The notes below the pieces were generated by a model, which did no database searches, was not told the DNA's origin, and was given only the letters and a program-made list of their open reading frames with translations. The translations under genes were made by a program, and so were the position numbers. This document shows, in pieces, positions 30,406-39,495 of a stretch of 43,221 nt of DNA; within the stretch, counting starts at the first letter, position 1; the number at the start of each line of letters is the position of its first letter. The stretch covers positions 90,644-133,864 of the forward strand of contig DJWY01000021.1 of NCBI GenBank assembly GCA_002448305.1. Reading direction: 5' to 3'. The DNA comes from Selenomonadales bacterium UBA7018 (GTDB lineage Bacteria; Bacillota; Negativicutes; Selenomonadales; Selenomonadaceae).

Positions 30406-32298
30406 TTATTGTCCGCCCGTTATGAAGTTCAGCTGAGAACCGAGTTTGGAAAGTGTGACTTCCATTGCGTCATATTTTTTGTAAAGTCTGTCCTCAAAAG
30501 CGGTCATTAACTTCTTAAAGTTACTCATCTTAGTTTGAAGTTCGCGCAAAAGGTTATTTAAGTCGCTATCTTCGGTAATATCCGTTGAAGAACCCGCACG
30601 ATCTCTTATAAGCTTAGTAGCGTTCGTGAAAATGTCGCCGAGACGTTGAGCAATACCGCTTTTGCTGTAACTTTCGCTGTCTGAAAGCTTAACGCCGTTT
30701 GCGTCTTCGGTCGTGAGTTTAGCGAAGACATTGTAGACAGATTCGCTATCTTCGGCAAGCGCGTTTCTAAGTTTTGTCTCATCGAGTGTGAGTTGTCCCT
30801 TAATTCCTACCGTCGAAATGCCGAGACTGTAAATCGAATTGTACTTGCTGTCAACGCCTTCAATCGTGCCAGAAACTGCCTCGCGCATTTGACCGATAAT
30901 CTTGCTAAGCGTTTGGTCGTGATAGAGCAAACCTTTTTTGGCTTTTTCTTCCCACTTCTCAATTTGCTCGTCTTTCATCTGGTCTTTCTGCGTCTGCGTG
31001 AGCGGATTATAACCGGACTCTTTCTTTTCGTCATATTTTTCATAGAGACCGCTAAGAATTTTGTTATAACTCTCAACGAAAGATTTAACCTTGTCAACAA
31101 TCGCGTCAGTGTCCTGCCCAACAGTAACAGTTACGGCTTCATTAGCGGCGGTCGTATTAAGGAAATTGTAGGTGACGCCGCCGACCGTGATTTTATTGTC
31201 TTCCGTTTTATATTCCGCACCGTCGATTGAGATTTTGCCGTATTCGCCAGCGAATTTATTTTCGCCGGTAGAGGGATTGTCAACATTACTGGAAGCATGA
31301 TTAAATAAAATATAATTCTCGTAATTACCATTTGAATTTTTTTCTGCTCGCTTATCGCCGTTGTAAAGCACGCCGTCTTTCGACTGATAAAGCCCCATGT
31401 TGTTGAGGAAGTTTTCAGCCGCCAACGAAGCTCTTGAGCCAGTCCAACCTGTTGTGCCGCCAATGCTGATATTTATACCGTTTTTCTCGCCGCCCTTGCT
31501 GTTGTAGAAGGAAAATTTGTCGTTGATCGAGTCGTAAGACGCTTTGACATTCAAGCCGCCGTTGTTAATCTTAGAAACCAAATCATTGAAAGTAACGGGG
31601 CTTGTGCCTTCTTCAGTGCCGAGTAATTGCGCATAAGTATAGCTAACTTCAATTTCTTTTAAAGCGGTGCCAGCATCATTCTTTGTCACGCCGTCATTAA
31701 TCGTGAAACTGATTGCGACATCTGAAAGCTTAAGTTGGTTATTAGGTGATGAACCATTGGAGTCGTAACCAAATTTAAGATTTTTATCAGCCAGCCAACT
31801 CGCTGATTTTTCAGCCTTCGCTATATAGCCGCTTACAGTGCCGTTGTTGACTTTCAAACTGGAGAAAAGCACGTCTTTAATCTGAATACTCGTGCTATCG
31901 CTGTTGACAGTGCCTGTGCCGTTCGTTGTATTCAAATCGTAGCGTGTAAAAGATTTAGTGCCGAGCAAATAAGCATTTGTGCTTAGATTCGTAACGCTGA
32001 CTTTGTGCGCCATATTGCCCGCTGTGGCATTCGCCGTTGCCTTGACCGTCGCCTCGTTTGAACTTGTAGCCGTTTTGGCGTTCATTTTCGACGACAGCTT
32101 ATAATCCGTAAGCGAAGACATATTGAACGTAGTTATCTGATTGTTAATCTCGATAAGCGCGTTTTTCGTCCACTCGTTTTTTGTGTACTTCTGCGCCATC
32201 TTGTCGTATTCGTTCTGCTTGCTCATCATGCCGACTTTAACCATCGACTCAATATCAAGCCCCGAACCCGACAAGCCGTAAATTCCATTGACGCCCAT
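30406..32298 (-). CDS. fliD: Flagellar hook-associated protein 2 (filament cap)
   Basis: 630 aa. FliD caps the growing filament and helps flagellin fold outside the cell. The N-terminal SGLDIESMVKVGM is the standard FliD start, and the helical C-terminus (KMSNFKKLMTAFEDRLYKKYDAMEVTLSKLGSQL region) matches the family. The central part is a variable, Asn- and Thr-rich surface region. It is about 150 residues longer than B. subtilis FliD. AAGGAGGG lies just before the ATG. It is preceded by flaG and followed by fliS. Confidence 0.92.
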   Translation of the reverse strand: MGVNGIYGLSGSGLDIESMVKVGMMSKQNEYDKMAQKYTKNEWTKNALIEINNQITTFNMSSLTDYKLSSKMNAKTATSSNEATVKATANATAGNMAHKVSVTNLSTNAYLLGTKSFTRYDLNTTNGTGTVNSDSTSIQIKDVLFSSLKVNNGTVSGYIAKAEKSASWLADKNLKFGYDSNGSSPNNQLKLSDVAISFTINDGVTKNDAGTALKEIEVSYTYAQLLGTEEGTSPVTFNDLVSKINNGGLNVKASYDSINDKFSFYNSKGGEKNGINISIGGTTGWTGSRASLAAENFLNNMGLYQSKDGVLYNGDKRAEKNSNGNYENYILFNHASSNVDNPSTGENKFAGEYGKISIDGAEYKTEDNKITVGGVTYNFLNTTAANEAVTVTVGQDTDAIVDKVKSFVESYNKILSGLYEKYDEKKESGYNPLTQTQKDQMKDEQIEKWEEKAKKGLLYHDQTLSKIIGQMREAVSGTIEGVDSKYNSIYSLGISTVGIKGQLTLDETKLRNALAEDSESVYNVFAKLTTEDANGVKLSDSESYSKSGIAQRLGDIFTNATKLIRDRAGSSTDITEDSDLNNLLRELQTKMSNFKKLMTAFEDRLYKKYDAMEVTLSKLGSQLNFITGGQ

Positions 32299-32327
32299 TG
32301 TAATCCCTCCTTAGGAGGCGTAATTCA

Positions 32328-32759
32328 TCAAATCGCTTTGTCGATGAACGCGCCCAGCCAATCCTTAGCCTTAATCATGTTCTCAATCATTTCTTCGGGC
32401 GGAAATTCCTTAATAACTTCCTTAGTTTCCTTGTCGATCATCTTGACGTTGAGCATGTCGACTTCCTTGTTGTAACTGAATTCAATGTTGCAGTTGATTT
32501 TGTCCATGAGCTCGTTAAAGGTCTCGGTCATTTCGCTGACGGACGATTCCGACATTGAGCCAGGCTCCAAACGCCCTTCTTGCTCTTGTTTCTTCTGCTC
32601 TTCTTCCTTAGCCGCCTGACGGTCTTGGATAGTGGGAACTTTCACTGCCGAAGGTCTCAAATCGACAGTAGCGGGCTGTTGCGCCACCGCTGCGCCAGTT
32701 TTAGTTGCCGAATCCGCCACGACTGCTGCTGCAACCATGTCATTCAATTTGCCTACCAT
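32328..32759 (-). CDS. flaG: FlaG family flagellar protein
   Basis: 143 aa. The FlaG domain is the C-terminal half: NIEFSYNKEVDMLNVKMIDKE ... VIKEFPPEEMIENM. FlaG influences filament length in some bacteria; its mechanism is not settled. The N-terminal half is low-complexity with a Lys/Glu/Gln-rich stretch and shows no motif. AAAGGAG precedes the ATG. Gene order csrA-flaG-fliD-fliS is typical of motile Firmicutes. Confidence 0.88.
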   Translation of the reverse strand: MVGKLNDMVAAAVVADSATKTGAAVAQQPATVDLRPSAVKVPTIQDRQAAKEEEQKKQEQEGRLEPGSMSESSVSEMTETFNELMDKINCNIEFSYNKEVDMLNVKMIDKETKEVIKEFPPEEMIENMIKAKDWLGAFIDKAI

Positions 32760-32791
32760 TATTAAACACTCCTTTGTGTAAGTGCGCCGGG

Positions 32792-33040
32792 TTATTCCTT
32801 AGTTTCCGACGCCGAAATTCCTTTGCTTGGCAACGCTTCATGTAAATCAACGTCGGCTTTCTGCGCCGCCTTCTGGTTTTCTTCTTGGATTGAGCGATAA
32901 ATTTCGCCGCGATAAATTTTAATGTCTCGCGGAGCGTCAATCGCTATGCGGACGTTTTCGCCTTGAACTTCCACGACGTTGATAACGATATTGTCGCCAA
33001 TCATTATTTGTTGACGAGGTTTTCTCGTCAAGACAAGCAT
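32792..33040 (-). CDS. csrA: Carbon storage regulator / flagellin translation repressor
   Basis: 82 aa, with the canonical MLVLTRKPRQQIMIGDNI start and the DAPRDIKIYRGEIY core. CsrA dimers bind GGA motifs in mRNA leaders and repress translation; in Firmicutes the main target is flagellin. The last 25 residues are a longer, polar tail than in E. coli. Its ribosome site AAGGGGG is inside the end of fliW, so the two are coupled, fitting the FliW-CsrA antagonist pair. Confidence 0.95.
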   Translation of the reverse strand: MLVLTRKPRQQIMIGDNIVINVVEVQGENVRIAIDAPRDIKIYRGEIYRSIQEENQKAAQKADVDLHEALPSKGISASETKE

Positions 33041-33044
33041 TTAA

Positions 33045-33494
33045 TCATTCCCCCTTTTTAGCAGGTTCGGGGAAGAGGCGATGCTTGGTTGTGTAATTAC
33101 TCTTTTCCAAAATGACTTGCTTAGCTTGCATGTTCTCAATATTAACGACGACCGGAGCCAAAAGATTAGCAGTCATGTAGCGAATAGAGCCGTTCGGAAT
33201 AGTAATCATGGAGTAGTAAAGCAATTTGTCATAATTTTTAACGTCGAGCTCATGAATCGTTGCGTCGTCAATCTCAAACGTATAGTCGGGGAAGAACAGG
33301 AACGGAATCGTAAGCAAGAACGCCAAATCCGGCGAATTAAGCGACTGCATGAAATAATACGGGCTTTCCTCGTCATAGGGCAGAATAATAAATTCGTGCT
33401 CGTTCTCAAATGCCGGAATTCCGTTTTGGAAATGGATAACCTTTTCTTCGTCAACCTCAAGCTCACCAAATCTGCTGGTATAGATTTTACGCAT
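33045..33494 (-). CDS. fliW: Flagellar assembly factor FliW
   Basis: 149 aa. FliW binds CsrA and blocks it, and is itself titrated by flagellin, coupling flagellin translation to export. The conserved segments GELEVDEEKVIHFQNGIPAFE and YYSMITIP are clear. AAAGGAGG precedes the ATG. The gene lies directly upstream of csrA as in Bacillus. Confidence 0.95.
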   Translation of the reverse strand: MRKIYTSRFGELEVDEEKVIHFQNGIPAFENEHEFIILPYDEESPYYFMQSLNSPDLAFLLTIPFLFFPDYTFEIDDATIHELDVKNYDKLLYYSMITIPNGSIRYMTANLLAPVVVNIENMQAKQVILEKSNYTTKHRLFPEPAKKGE

Positions 33495-33551
33495 ATAACT
33501 TTCCTCCTTTAAACTTTTCCCGACAGAATAAAAATTTTCTTCGCAAGCAGG

Positions 33552-34136
33552 CTAGGCATAGATGTCGTAGCTGTCATACGATACCCAATGGCGGATAAAA
33601 CCTTCGTTTTGCAGATAAGTTTCCACACTGCCCGGCGTATACTGAAGCCTTGCACTTGGCGCGGTTTCAATATCGACCGAAATATCACCGAGATCGGGTT
33701 CGCCGACAACTTGATTGGGTTGTCCTTGAATTTGCGGATCTTGAATGAAATTCAGTTCAAAAACCGCCCGCGCCTGATACTTAGAAAATATTTCGGCTCT
33801 AACATTTTGAGAAATGTCGTCGCCGCGTTTTGCCGCATTAGTTGCCGCCGCCCAGCCTTGCCGCGCATGGCTCGAAGTCGCCGATTTAGCGTTCGAGATA
33901 CCGCGTTGCCCTTGCTCGGCAGTTAAATCGTTCATAGTTCTATGACCATAAGCTCTGCGACTAGGGTAGTTGTTAATATCGAGACTAGGCTGACTTACGG
34001 TTTTATTCGAGCGCGCTTGTCGATTAGTGCCTTGCACTTGCGGCTGAATTATTCCCGATTGGTCAAGCCGTCCTTGCGTCTGCCTCATTGCGATTTGCGG
34101 CAATTCATGTCGAGTATTTAACCTTGCCAACATCAT
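33552..34136 (-). CDS. DUF6470 family protein (YviE-like)
   Basis: 194 aa, function unknown. It occupies the place of YviE between flgL and fliW in Bacillus. The N-terminal RHELPQIAMRQTQGRLD and the C-terminal SVDIETAPSARLQYTPGSVE (a strand-rich segment) match that family. The frame opens at 34232, but AAGGAGGG eight bases before the ATG at 34136 sets the start. It is first in a transcription unit with its own promoter. Confidence 0.75.
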   Translation of the reverse strand: MMLARLNTRHELPQIAMRQTQGRLDQSGIIQPQVQGTNRQARSNKTVSQPSLDINNYPSRRAYGHRTMNDLTAEQGQRGISNAKSATSSHARQGWAAATNAAKRGDDISQNVRAEIFSKYQARAVFELNFIQDPQIQGQPNQVVGEPDLGDISVDIETAPSARLQYTPGSVETYLQNEGFIRHWVSYDSYDIYA

Positions 34137-34222
34137 GATTAATTCCCTCCTTCCGATAAATTTTCCTGCTTTGACGCCAAAATTTTCGAGTGGGAATAGA
34201 TTTCGCCCCGCTCCTTGCGCAA

Positions 34223-34251
34223 ATTTTATCAATTTAATTGGCGATTGTAAA
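34223..34251 (-). promoter_or_regulatory. Promoter of the DUF6470-fliW-csrA-flaG-fliD-fliS unit
   Basis: On the minus strand TTTACA (34246-34251), a 17-base spacer and TAAAAT (34223-34228), just beyond the terminator after flgL. The leader of about 80 bases has several GGA motifs, including the ribosome site, that CsrA might bind. Confidence 0.6.
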
Positions 34252-34254
34252 GAT

Positions 34255-34294
34255 AAAAAAAGTGCGCGGCATTCACCCTAAACACCCTGCGCAC
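34255..34294 (-). terminator. Terminator after flgL
   Basis: On the minus strand GTGCGC and GCGCAC pair, extended by GG/CC, followed by seven Ts. It separates flgM-flgL from the fliW unit. Confidence 0.7.
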
Positions 34295-34304
34295 CAATCA
34301 CGAA

Positions 34305-35615
34305 TTAAAGATAATCTGCAAGCGATTGCGGCAGAATTCTTCCACCCATTGACAGCGATAAATTGTAAAGCGTCGTCATCTGCATTAGTTGCGTTGCAAG
34401 TTGCGCAATATCCGCGCCGCTGACGTTGGTAATTTCTTCGGTGATATTGTCGCCTTGAGTTTCCAACATTGTCTCCACGCTTTGATAAAGTTGCTGTCGA
34501 GCCCCAACCCGCGTTTCTTCAACAACTAAAGTAGCGTGCGCAACGTCGGCAACCGTCACGCCGTCGGACGACATCCAATGAATATCGCAACCTTCAACCT
34601 TTGAACAGACAGTGAAAAGATTATTTAACATAGCCGTGCCCGAAGCGGTATTGCCCGAAGCGTCGTTGTCAAAAATATCTCTACCGAACATTCTGCCGCC
34701 CGTCGAATTGACAGTATCGGAAGTTGGGTCGGTCGCACCATTGAGTTTAACCATTGAAATTAAATTTTCGTCGCCGCTATAAGTAACGATATGCTGTTTA
34801 ATCGTCTTGAAAGTATAACTGTCGCCGTCGCTATCGGCTATCGTATTGCCGCCGCGCAGAAGTCCTTGATTAGTGAAATAATTGGCGACACTAAAACCAC
34901 TCGTCGTGCCCACAATGCCGCTATTAGCATTAGTGCCGGCGTCGTCTAAACTTTCGTAACCTTGCGCGATAAGTTCTTTATAGCCTTTGTCGATAAAATC
35001 TTTTGTAAAGATATTGCCGCTCTCGGTGTCGAGATAATAAGTTTCGCCGTCCTTTTCAAGCTCCAACATCTGGAAAAGTTCAGTGTTATAATCGGCGTCG
35101 GATCCTTTAAAGAAAGAGGCTTGCGAGGTATCAAGATTTTTAGCTAAGCCGCGATCGTAAGTTTTCTGCGACATTTCAAAGGGCTTAGTTAAATCTTTTT
35201 GTCCGGAGAATAAATATCTGTCTGCCATTTGCGTATTAGCGACGCTAACCATTTCCTGCATACAAGCCATCATCTCTTTATGGATTGCGTCGAAATCGTC
35301 TTCGGCTTTATCGGAGTTAGCGGCCGAAACAGATTTTTCCTTCATGGTCTGCATAATGTCCGTCATGTGAATCATAACGCTATCAGAATTTTTCATCCAT
35401 GAAGACGCCGTCTTAATGTTTTCGCGATATTGTTCGTTTTCGGTATCGTTAATGTTGTAGCGCAGGAGCTTATAATAATTCATTGGATTATCGCTGGCGC
35501 GGTGGAGCGACGAGCCGTCAGCTTGCTCAAAAAGTTTCGCTTGCTTTTGATATGCATTGTTCAGGGCGTATTGGTAGTTAAACATAAAATGCGTACTGCC
35601 CATTCTCATTCCCAT
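34305..35615 (-). CDS. flgL: Flagellar hook-associated protein 3
   Basis: 436 aa. FlgL joins the hook to the filament. The N-terminal helices (NYQYALNNAYQKQAKLFEQ ... RASDNPMNYYKLLRYN) and the C-terminal LSMGGRILPQSLADYL region resemble flagellin-type D0/D1 domains. The middle region is longer than in B. subtilis FlgL (about 300 aa). GGGAGG lies eight bases before the ATG; six bases separate it from flgK. Confidence 0.9.
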   Translation of the reverse strand: MGMRMGSTHFMFNYQYALNNAYQKQAKLFEQADGSSLHRASDNPMNYYKLLRYNINDTENEQYRENIKTASSWMKNSDSVMIHMTDIMQTMKEKSVSAANSDKAEDDFDAIHKEMMACMQEMVSVANTQMADRYLFSGQKDLTKPFEMSQKTYDRGLAKNLDTSQASFFKGSDADYNTELFQMLELEKDGETYYLDTESGNIFTKDFIDKGYKELIAQGYESLDDAGTNANSGIVGTTSGFSVANYFTNQGLLRGGNTIADSDGDSYTFKTIKQHIVTYSGDENLISMVKLNGATDPTSDTVNSTGGRMFGRDIFDNDASGNTASGTAMLNNLFTVCSKVEGCDIHWMSSDGVTVADVAHATLVVEETRVGARQQLYQSVETMLETQGDNITEEITNVSGADIAQLATQLMQMTTLYNLSLSMGGRILPQSLADYL

Positions 35616-35620
35616 ATTAA

Positions 35621-37492
35621 TTACCTCCCAACAACGCCAGTAGAATTAACAAGGCGGTCAAGCATTTCATCCATAGCGTTAAGACAACGCGAACACGAGC
35701 CAAAACCTTTTTGGAACTGAATCATTTTGGTTAACTCTTCATTCCAATCGACACCCGCCATTGAGTCGCGCCAATTTTGTATCTGCGTAATGACATTTTG
35801 CATAGCCTCATAATTCACGTCGACCGAATAAGCGTTGATTCCTAAATAAGACATTGATTGCTCGTAGTAAGCGTTAATGCTAAGTTTCGTCATGGGCGTT
35901 GCGTAAACATATTTATTCGGGTCGGTAGTAACGTTGCCGTCTTCATCAAGGTAATCACCGTCCTTGTTGCGAAGGAGCGCATTTTTATAAACTTCAGCAT
36001 TAGCTTTATCGTCGCTGATAATCGTTTCCATAGGAATATTGAAAAGCTCGCTCATGTAAACGGCGTTTGTGCCGTCGCCCGTGCGATTGTTCCAATTCAT
36101 AGTTTTCCATGTTCCTGAACCGGCATAATTTTCGACAAATTCTTTAGAAGTCGCCGCCGCAATATAACGGTCGCCGCGATTTTCACTGAACTTAACGTTG
36201 ACTTCCAAAGCGTCAATGATTCGCACGCCGCTTAAAAGTTCGCCGCTAGTGGTGCTAGTGGGATTGCCCGAATCGTATCTGTAAAGATAATTAGCTTTGG
36301 TGTCGGGATCGTAGCGATATTCATATTTTAAATCAGTTTGCCCAAAAAAATTAATCGTGTCGGGAACGCGGAATAAACTGGTTCCGTTGCCGTCGCTATA
36401 TTCGTTTGTATCGTCTACTCTTGTATAGGTTGTGCCGTTTACAGTTATCGTGTCCGTTCCGTCCGTGACGTTGCTAACATCGTCTCCATTTGAGTCGACA
36501 AATTTATTATGTCCGTCTAAATCCCAGCCTTGTTTATGTTGGTCGTTGAAAGTCGACAGCATAAAACTTGCCATATTCGCCAACTTGTCAATATAATCTT
36601 TATTTTCGGCAATAGCCTCAAGTCGCGCCTTAATTATGCCGTTTTGCGGAATGAAGACTACGTCGCTTTCCTTAACTTTGATATTGTAATCTGTGACTCC
36701 GTAATCAACACCATAAACGCTAGAGGAAACGCCGTCACTCATAACAAGATGCGCACGCGCCTGAGCGTTTACTAAGGTGACACCGCCCGAATTTATCTGG
36801 TAGGCTCCAAACTCGTTTTCGTGAACGTCAATATTAAGATAATCGGAAAGTTGGTCGACTAAAACGTCGCGTCTGTCGCGAACGTCGTTAGCCTGTGCGC
36901 CGGTAACTTCCTGCGAAAGAATCTGATTGTTAAAAGCGCGAATACCTTCGAGAATGTCATCAATCTGCTTTAGTTCGGAATCAAGGTCTCTGTACTCCGA
37001 GCGAATTTGTTCCTGAAGTTCAGCAGTTGCGCTTTGAATGCGGTCGCTTAATTCCCTGCCCTGTTCGATAACTTGAGTGCGCGACGCCGAATTAGAAGCC
37101 ATAGTCGAGACATCAACCCATGTTTGATAGAATTTGTTGATTGCCTCTTCAATGCCCAAATTTTGACTGTCATTGAAAATCGTTTCAAGTTTATCGTAGT
37201 TTAGTGCCAGCGTTTTATAATATTGTTGAGTAGGATTTTCGTTGCGGTATTGAATGTCGGCGTAAACGTTGCGCGCCCTGTTTACCGCTAAGGCGTCGAC
37301 GCCCGTACCAACAATAACAGTGCCGTGCAAAGAAGGACGTTCTTCAGCGTAAGTCGTCGCCAGAGTTACGACTTGACGAGAATAACCTTCCGTGCCGGCG
37401 TTTGTTATATTATGTCCGGTGGTGTCTAGCGACAGTTGATTAGCCATAATGCCGCGCACCATCGTATTTAGTCCTGCAAATGTTGCCCTCAT
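35621..37492 (-). CDS. flgK: Flagellar hook-associated protein 1
   Basis: 623 aa. FlgK is the first junction protein between hook and filament. The N-terminal FAGLNTMVRGIMANQLSLD with TGHNITNAGTEGYSRQ is diagnostic, as is the C-terminal GVDWNEELTKMIQFQ ... AMDEMLDRLVNSTG. The C-terminal helix carries CSRC where homologues usually have small residues (AYQASAR), so a disulfide or other cross-link could form there. The central region is variable and Asp- and Asn-rich. Confidence 0.93.
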   Translation of the reverse strand: MRATFAGLNTMVRGIMANQLSLDTTGHNITNAGTEGYSRQVVTLATTYAEERPSLHGTVIVGTGVDALAVNRARNVYADIQYRNENPTQQYYKTLALNYDKLETIFNDSQNLGIEEAINKFYQTWVDVSTMASNSASRTQVIEQGRELSDRIQSATAELQEQIRSEYRDLDSELKQIDDILEGIRAFNNQILSQEVTGAQANDVRDRRDVLVDQLSDYLNIDVHENEFGAYQINSGGVTLVNAQARAHLVMSDGVSSSVYGVDYGVTDYNIKVKESDVVFIPQNGIIKARLEAIAENKDYIDKLANMASFMLSTFNDQHKQGWDLDGHNKFVDSNGDDVSNVTDGTDTITVNGTTYTRVDDTNEYSDGNGTSLFRVPDTINFFGQTDLKYEYRYDPDTKANYLYRYDSGNPTSTTSGELLSGVRIIDALEVNVKFSENRGDRYIAAATSKEFVENYAGSGTWKTMNWNNRTGDGTNAVYMSELFNIPMETIISDDKANAEVYKNALLRNKDGDYLDEDGNVTTDPNKYVYATPMTKLSINAYYEQSMSYLGINAYSVDVNYEAMQNVITQIQNWRDSMAGVDWNEELTKMIQFQKGFGSCSRCLNAMDEMLDRLVNSTGVVGR

Positions 37493-37511
37493 ATCTCTTT
37501 TCCCTTCTCCC

Positions 37512-37970
37512 TTAAACGTTAGCGTCGAACATGCGCCGCGTCCGCTGTGATTCTCGTTGCGCCTTGTTGCCGTAAGTTTCGCTCGCCGAAGTTCGCGCCA
37601 ATATGTTCAAATTAAACTCGACGAAATCTCTGCCGTTTTTCAGAAGGATTTTAAGTTCTTCGACTTGAGTTTTGATTTGCAGTTGCGCTTCGGACGCCTT
37701 CTTCAAAAGTTTTTCTGCCATATCGCGTTGAATAGTTCGTTTCTGCGTGGCTAGGTATTCGGAAAAATTTGGAGCATTGACGCGCTTTAGGAACGCTTGC
37801 GCTTTCTTTTCGTTGGCGTCAAGGTCGCGCCTTAACTTTTCAATTTTGCTAACGGTTTCTTGCATATCGGGCGAATTATCGCGCATAATTTTTATCAGTT
37901 CGTCGAAAAGCGCGGGCAGTTGCGAGCAAAGTAATACTTGTTCGCGCAAAATTTTAATCGTCTCGTCCAT
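37512..37970 (-). CDS. FlgN-like coiled-coil protein
   Basis: 152 aa, helical throughout, with the ILREQVLLCSQLPALFDEL start and KNGRDFVEFNLNILA region reminiscent of FlgN chaperones. It lies between flgN and flgK, so a second FlgN-type chaperone or an accessory of FlgK/FlgL is likely, but I cannot name it firmly. GAGG seven bases before the ATG at 37970 is preferred over the TTG at 37976. Confidence 0.65.
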   Translation of the reverse strand: MDETIKILREQVLLCSQLPALFDELIKIMRDNSPDMQETVSKIEKLRRDLDANEKKAQAFLKRVNAPNFSEYLATQKRTIQRDMAEKLLKKASEAQLQIKTQVEELKILLKNGRDFVEFNLNILARTSASETYGNKAQRESQRTRRMFDANV

Positions 37971-37979
37971 GTTCAATCC

Positions 37980-38450
37980 TCAAGCCATAAAGTCAAAATT
38001 TTTCTGATGAGTAACGACGCCCGTACCCTTGCCCGAATAAGTCGGCTCAACGGTCGCGCCGCCTAGTTTATTTAACTTAATCTGCGCGGAATCCAAAGCG
38101 CATTGAGCTAAAACTTGGTTATCGTCGCGAAGTTTCAAAGCGCGTTGAACATTTTCGACAAGCCGCTTATGCAACTTAAATAATTCTTCGGCGATTGGCG
38201 CGGGAGCTGATTTATAAAAATCTTCCGCTGACGTCGCCTCTGTTGATTTAGATAAGTCCTTAAAAAGTTCAAGGCGATTTTGTTCGAGCTTATTAATTTT
38301 GGCTATGATAGCTTTTTCTTCTTCCAAAAGAGCGGAAAAACTTTTCATGTCGACGTTTACTAAAGCCGAATATTTTTTTTCGCCGAGCGTCGCCAAATCG
38401 TCATAAGTTGCGCCGAATTTGTCTAGCGTATCAATCAAAGCTTGCCACAT
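37980..38450 (-). CDS. flgN: FlgN family flagellar chaperone
   Basis: 156 aa. FlgN binds FlgK and FlgL and delivers them to the export apparatus. The helical N-terminal half (ATLGEKKYSALVNVDMKSF ... LEEEKAIIAKINKLEQNR) matches the FlgN/YvyG pattern, and the gene order flgM-flgN-flgK-flgL is standard. Its stop is nine bases before the next start. Confidence 0.82.
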   Translation of the reverse strand: MWQALIDTLDKFGATYDDLATLGEKKYSALVNVDMKSFSALLEEEKAIIAKINKLEQNRLELFKDLSKSTEATSAEDFYKSAPAPIAEELFKLHKRLVENVQRALKLRDDNQVLAQCALDSAQIKLNKLGGATVEPTYSGKGTGVVTHQKNFDFMA

Positions 38451-38459
38451 GACGCCGCC

Positions 38460-38741
38460 TCAATAGCGATTGGTTAAAAGACTGAGCGCGATATTTTCTG
38501 CCGGAACGGAATATTGACCGGAAGAAATTTTTTCTTGGAACTCGCTGACTTTATCCTGGCGAACTTCCGAAGTTGCTTTAAGCTTTTTAAGCATCGCGCT
38601 AAAACTCTGCGCTTCCTTTGACGGAGTAAACGCTTCATATTGGGACACGCCACGAGTAGCCGTCGCCGCATTTGCATACCTTGTTGCCGCCACATTGGAA
38701 TAATAATTCGCGGTCGAGCCTACTTTGTTTACAAACATCAT
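38460..38741 (-). CDS. flgM: Anti-sigma-28 factor FlgM
   Basis: 93 aa. FlgM binds sigma-28 and releases it when exported through the finished hook. The C-terminal half (VRQDKVSEFQEKISSGQYSV ... AENIALSLL) is the FlgM sigma-binding pattern. The frame also opens with GTG at 38750; AGGTGG upstream of the two ATGs at 38741 and 38738 makes these likelier. It heads the flagellar operon. Confidence 0.85.
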   Translation of the reverse strand: MMFVNKVGSTANYYSNVAATRYANAATATRGVSQYEAFTPSKEAQSFSAMLKKLKATSEVRQDKVSEFQEKISSGQYSVPAENIALSLLTNRY

Positions 38742-38807
38742 TTCCACCACCTAAGTTGGTTGCGTCCTTGCTAAAATTTTTCAGTTTATCTTCCCTGTTT
38801 GCCTTAT

Positions 38808-38834
38808 ATATCGATAAAAAAACTTCGCGACTTA
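38808..38834 (-). promoter_or_regulatory. Candidate sigma-28 promoter of flgM
   Basis: On the minus strand TAAG (38831-38834), 15 bases, ATCGATAT (38808-38815), against the sigma-28 consensus TAAA-N15-GCCGATAA. Spacing is exact; the match is partial and overlaps the end of modB. Confidence 0.4.
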
Positions 38835-39494
38835 ATCTAAAGTTCTTTTTTCCTTTGAAATTACAGCGTTCATAGCATAGATAAAAATTAACGCGAACAG
38901 CGACACGACCAACGCCCATTTGAATGCTAAATCGTAATCGTTGGCTTGAACTGCCGCGTAAATCGCCGTCGACATTGTCTGCGTCACGCCTGGCACATTC
39001 CCTGCGAACATTATCGTTGCTCCGAATTCCCCCATTGCCCGCGTAAAACTCAAAACTAATCCCGCTAAAATTCCGCTTCGCGCATTGGGTAAAAGTATTC
39101 GCCAAAAAATTTTCCACTCGCTAACGCCTAACGTCCGCGCTGCGTAAATTATATTTCGGTCAAGTTGTTCAAAAGCTCCGCGTGTTGTCCTGTACATTAG
39201 CGGCAAGCTCACAACAACCGCCGCGATTACTGCCGCCTTCCACGTGAACACAAAATTTATATCGAACTGCAAGAAAAATTTTCCTATCGCGCTACGCTTG
39301 CCCAGTAACAATAACAAAAAAAATCCTACCACCGTCGGCGGCAAGACCATTGGCAACATTATCACGGCATCGACGAACGCTTTGCCGCGCTTTAAATTGC
39401 ACACGACGTACGCTAAGAAAATCCCTGCAAAAAATGTTATCGCCGTCGCGACCGCCGAAGTTTTCAGCGTTATTATCAACGGACTTATTTCCAT
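38832..39494 (-). CDS. modB: Molybdate (or tungstate) ABC transporter permease
   Basis: 220 aa with about five hydrophobic helices. The conserved cytoplasmic loop EQLDRNIIYAARTLGVSEW is the EAA motif that contacts the ATPase, and the GEFGATIMFAGN segment is typical of ModB. The frame opens at 39599 but the ATG at 39494, right after the modC stop, fits family length. It forms a transporter with ModA and ModC. Confidence 0.92.
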   Translation of the reverse strand: MEISPLIITLKTSAVATAITFFAGIFLAYVVCNLKRGKAFVDAVIMLPMVLPPTVVGFFLLLLLGKRSAIGKFFLQFDINFVFTWKAAVIAAVVVSLPLMYRTTRGAFEQLDRNIIYAARTLGVSEWKIFWRILLPNARSGILAGLVLSFTRAMGEFGATIMFAGNVPGVTQTMSTAIYAAVQANDYDLAFKWALVVSLFALIFIYAMNAVISKEKRTLD

Positions 39495-39495
39495 T

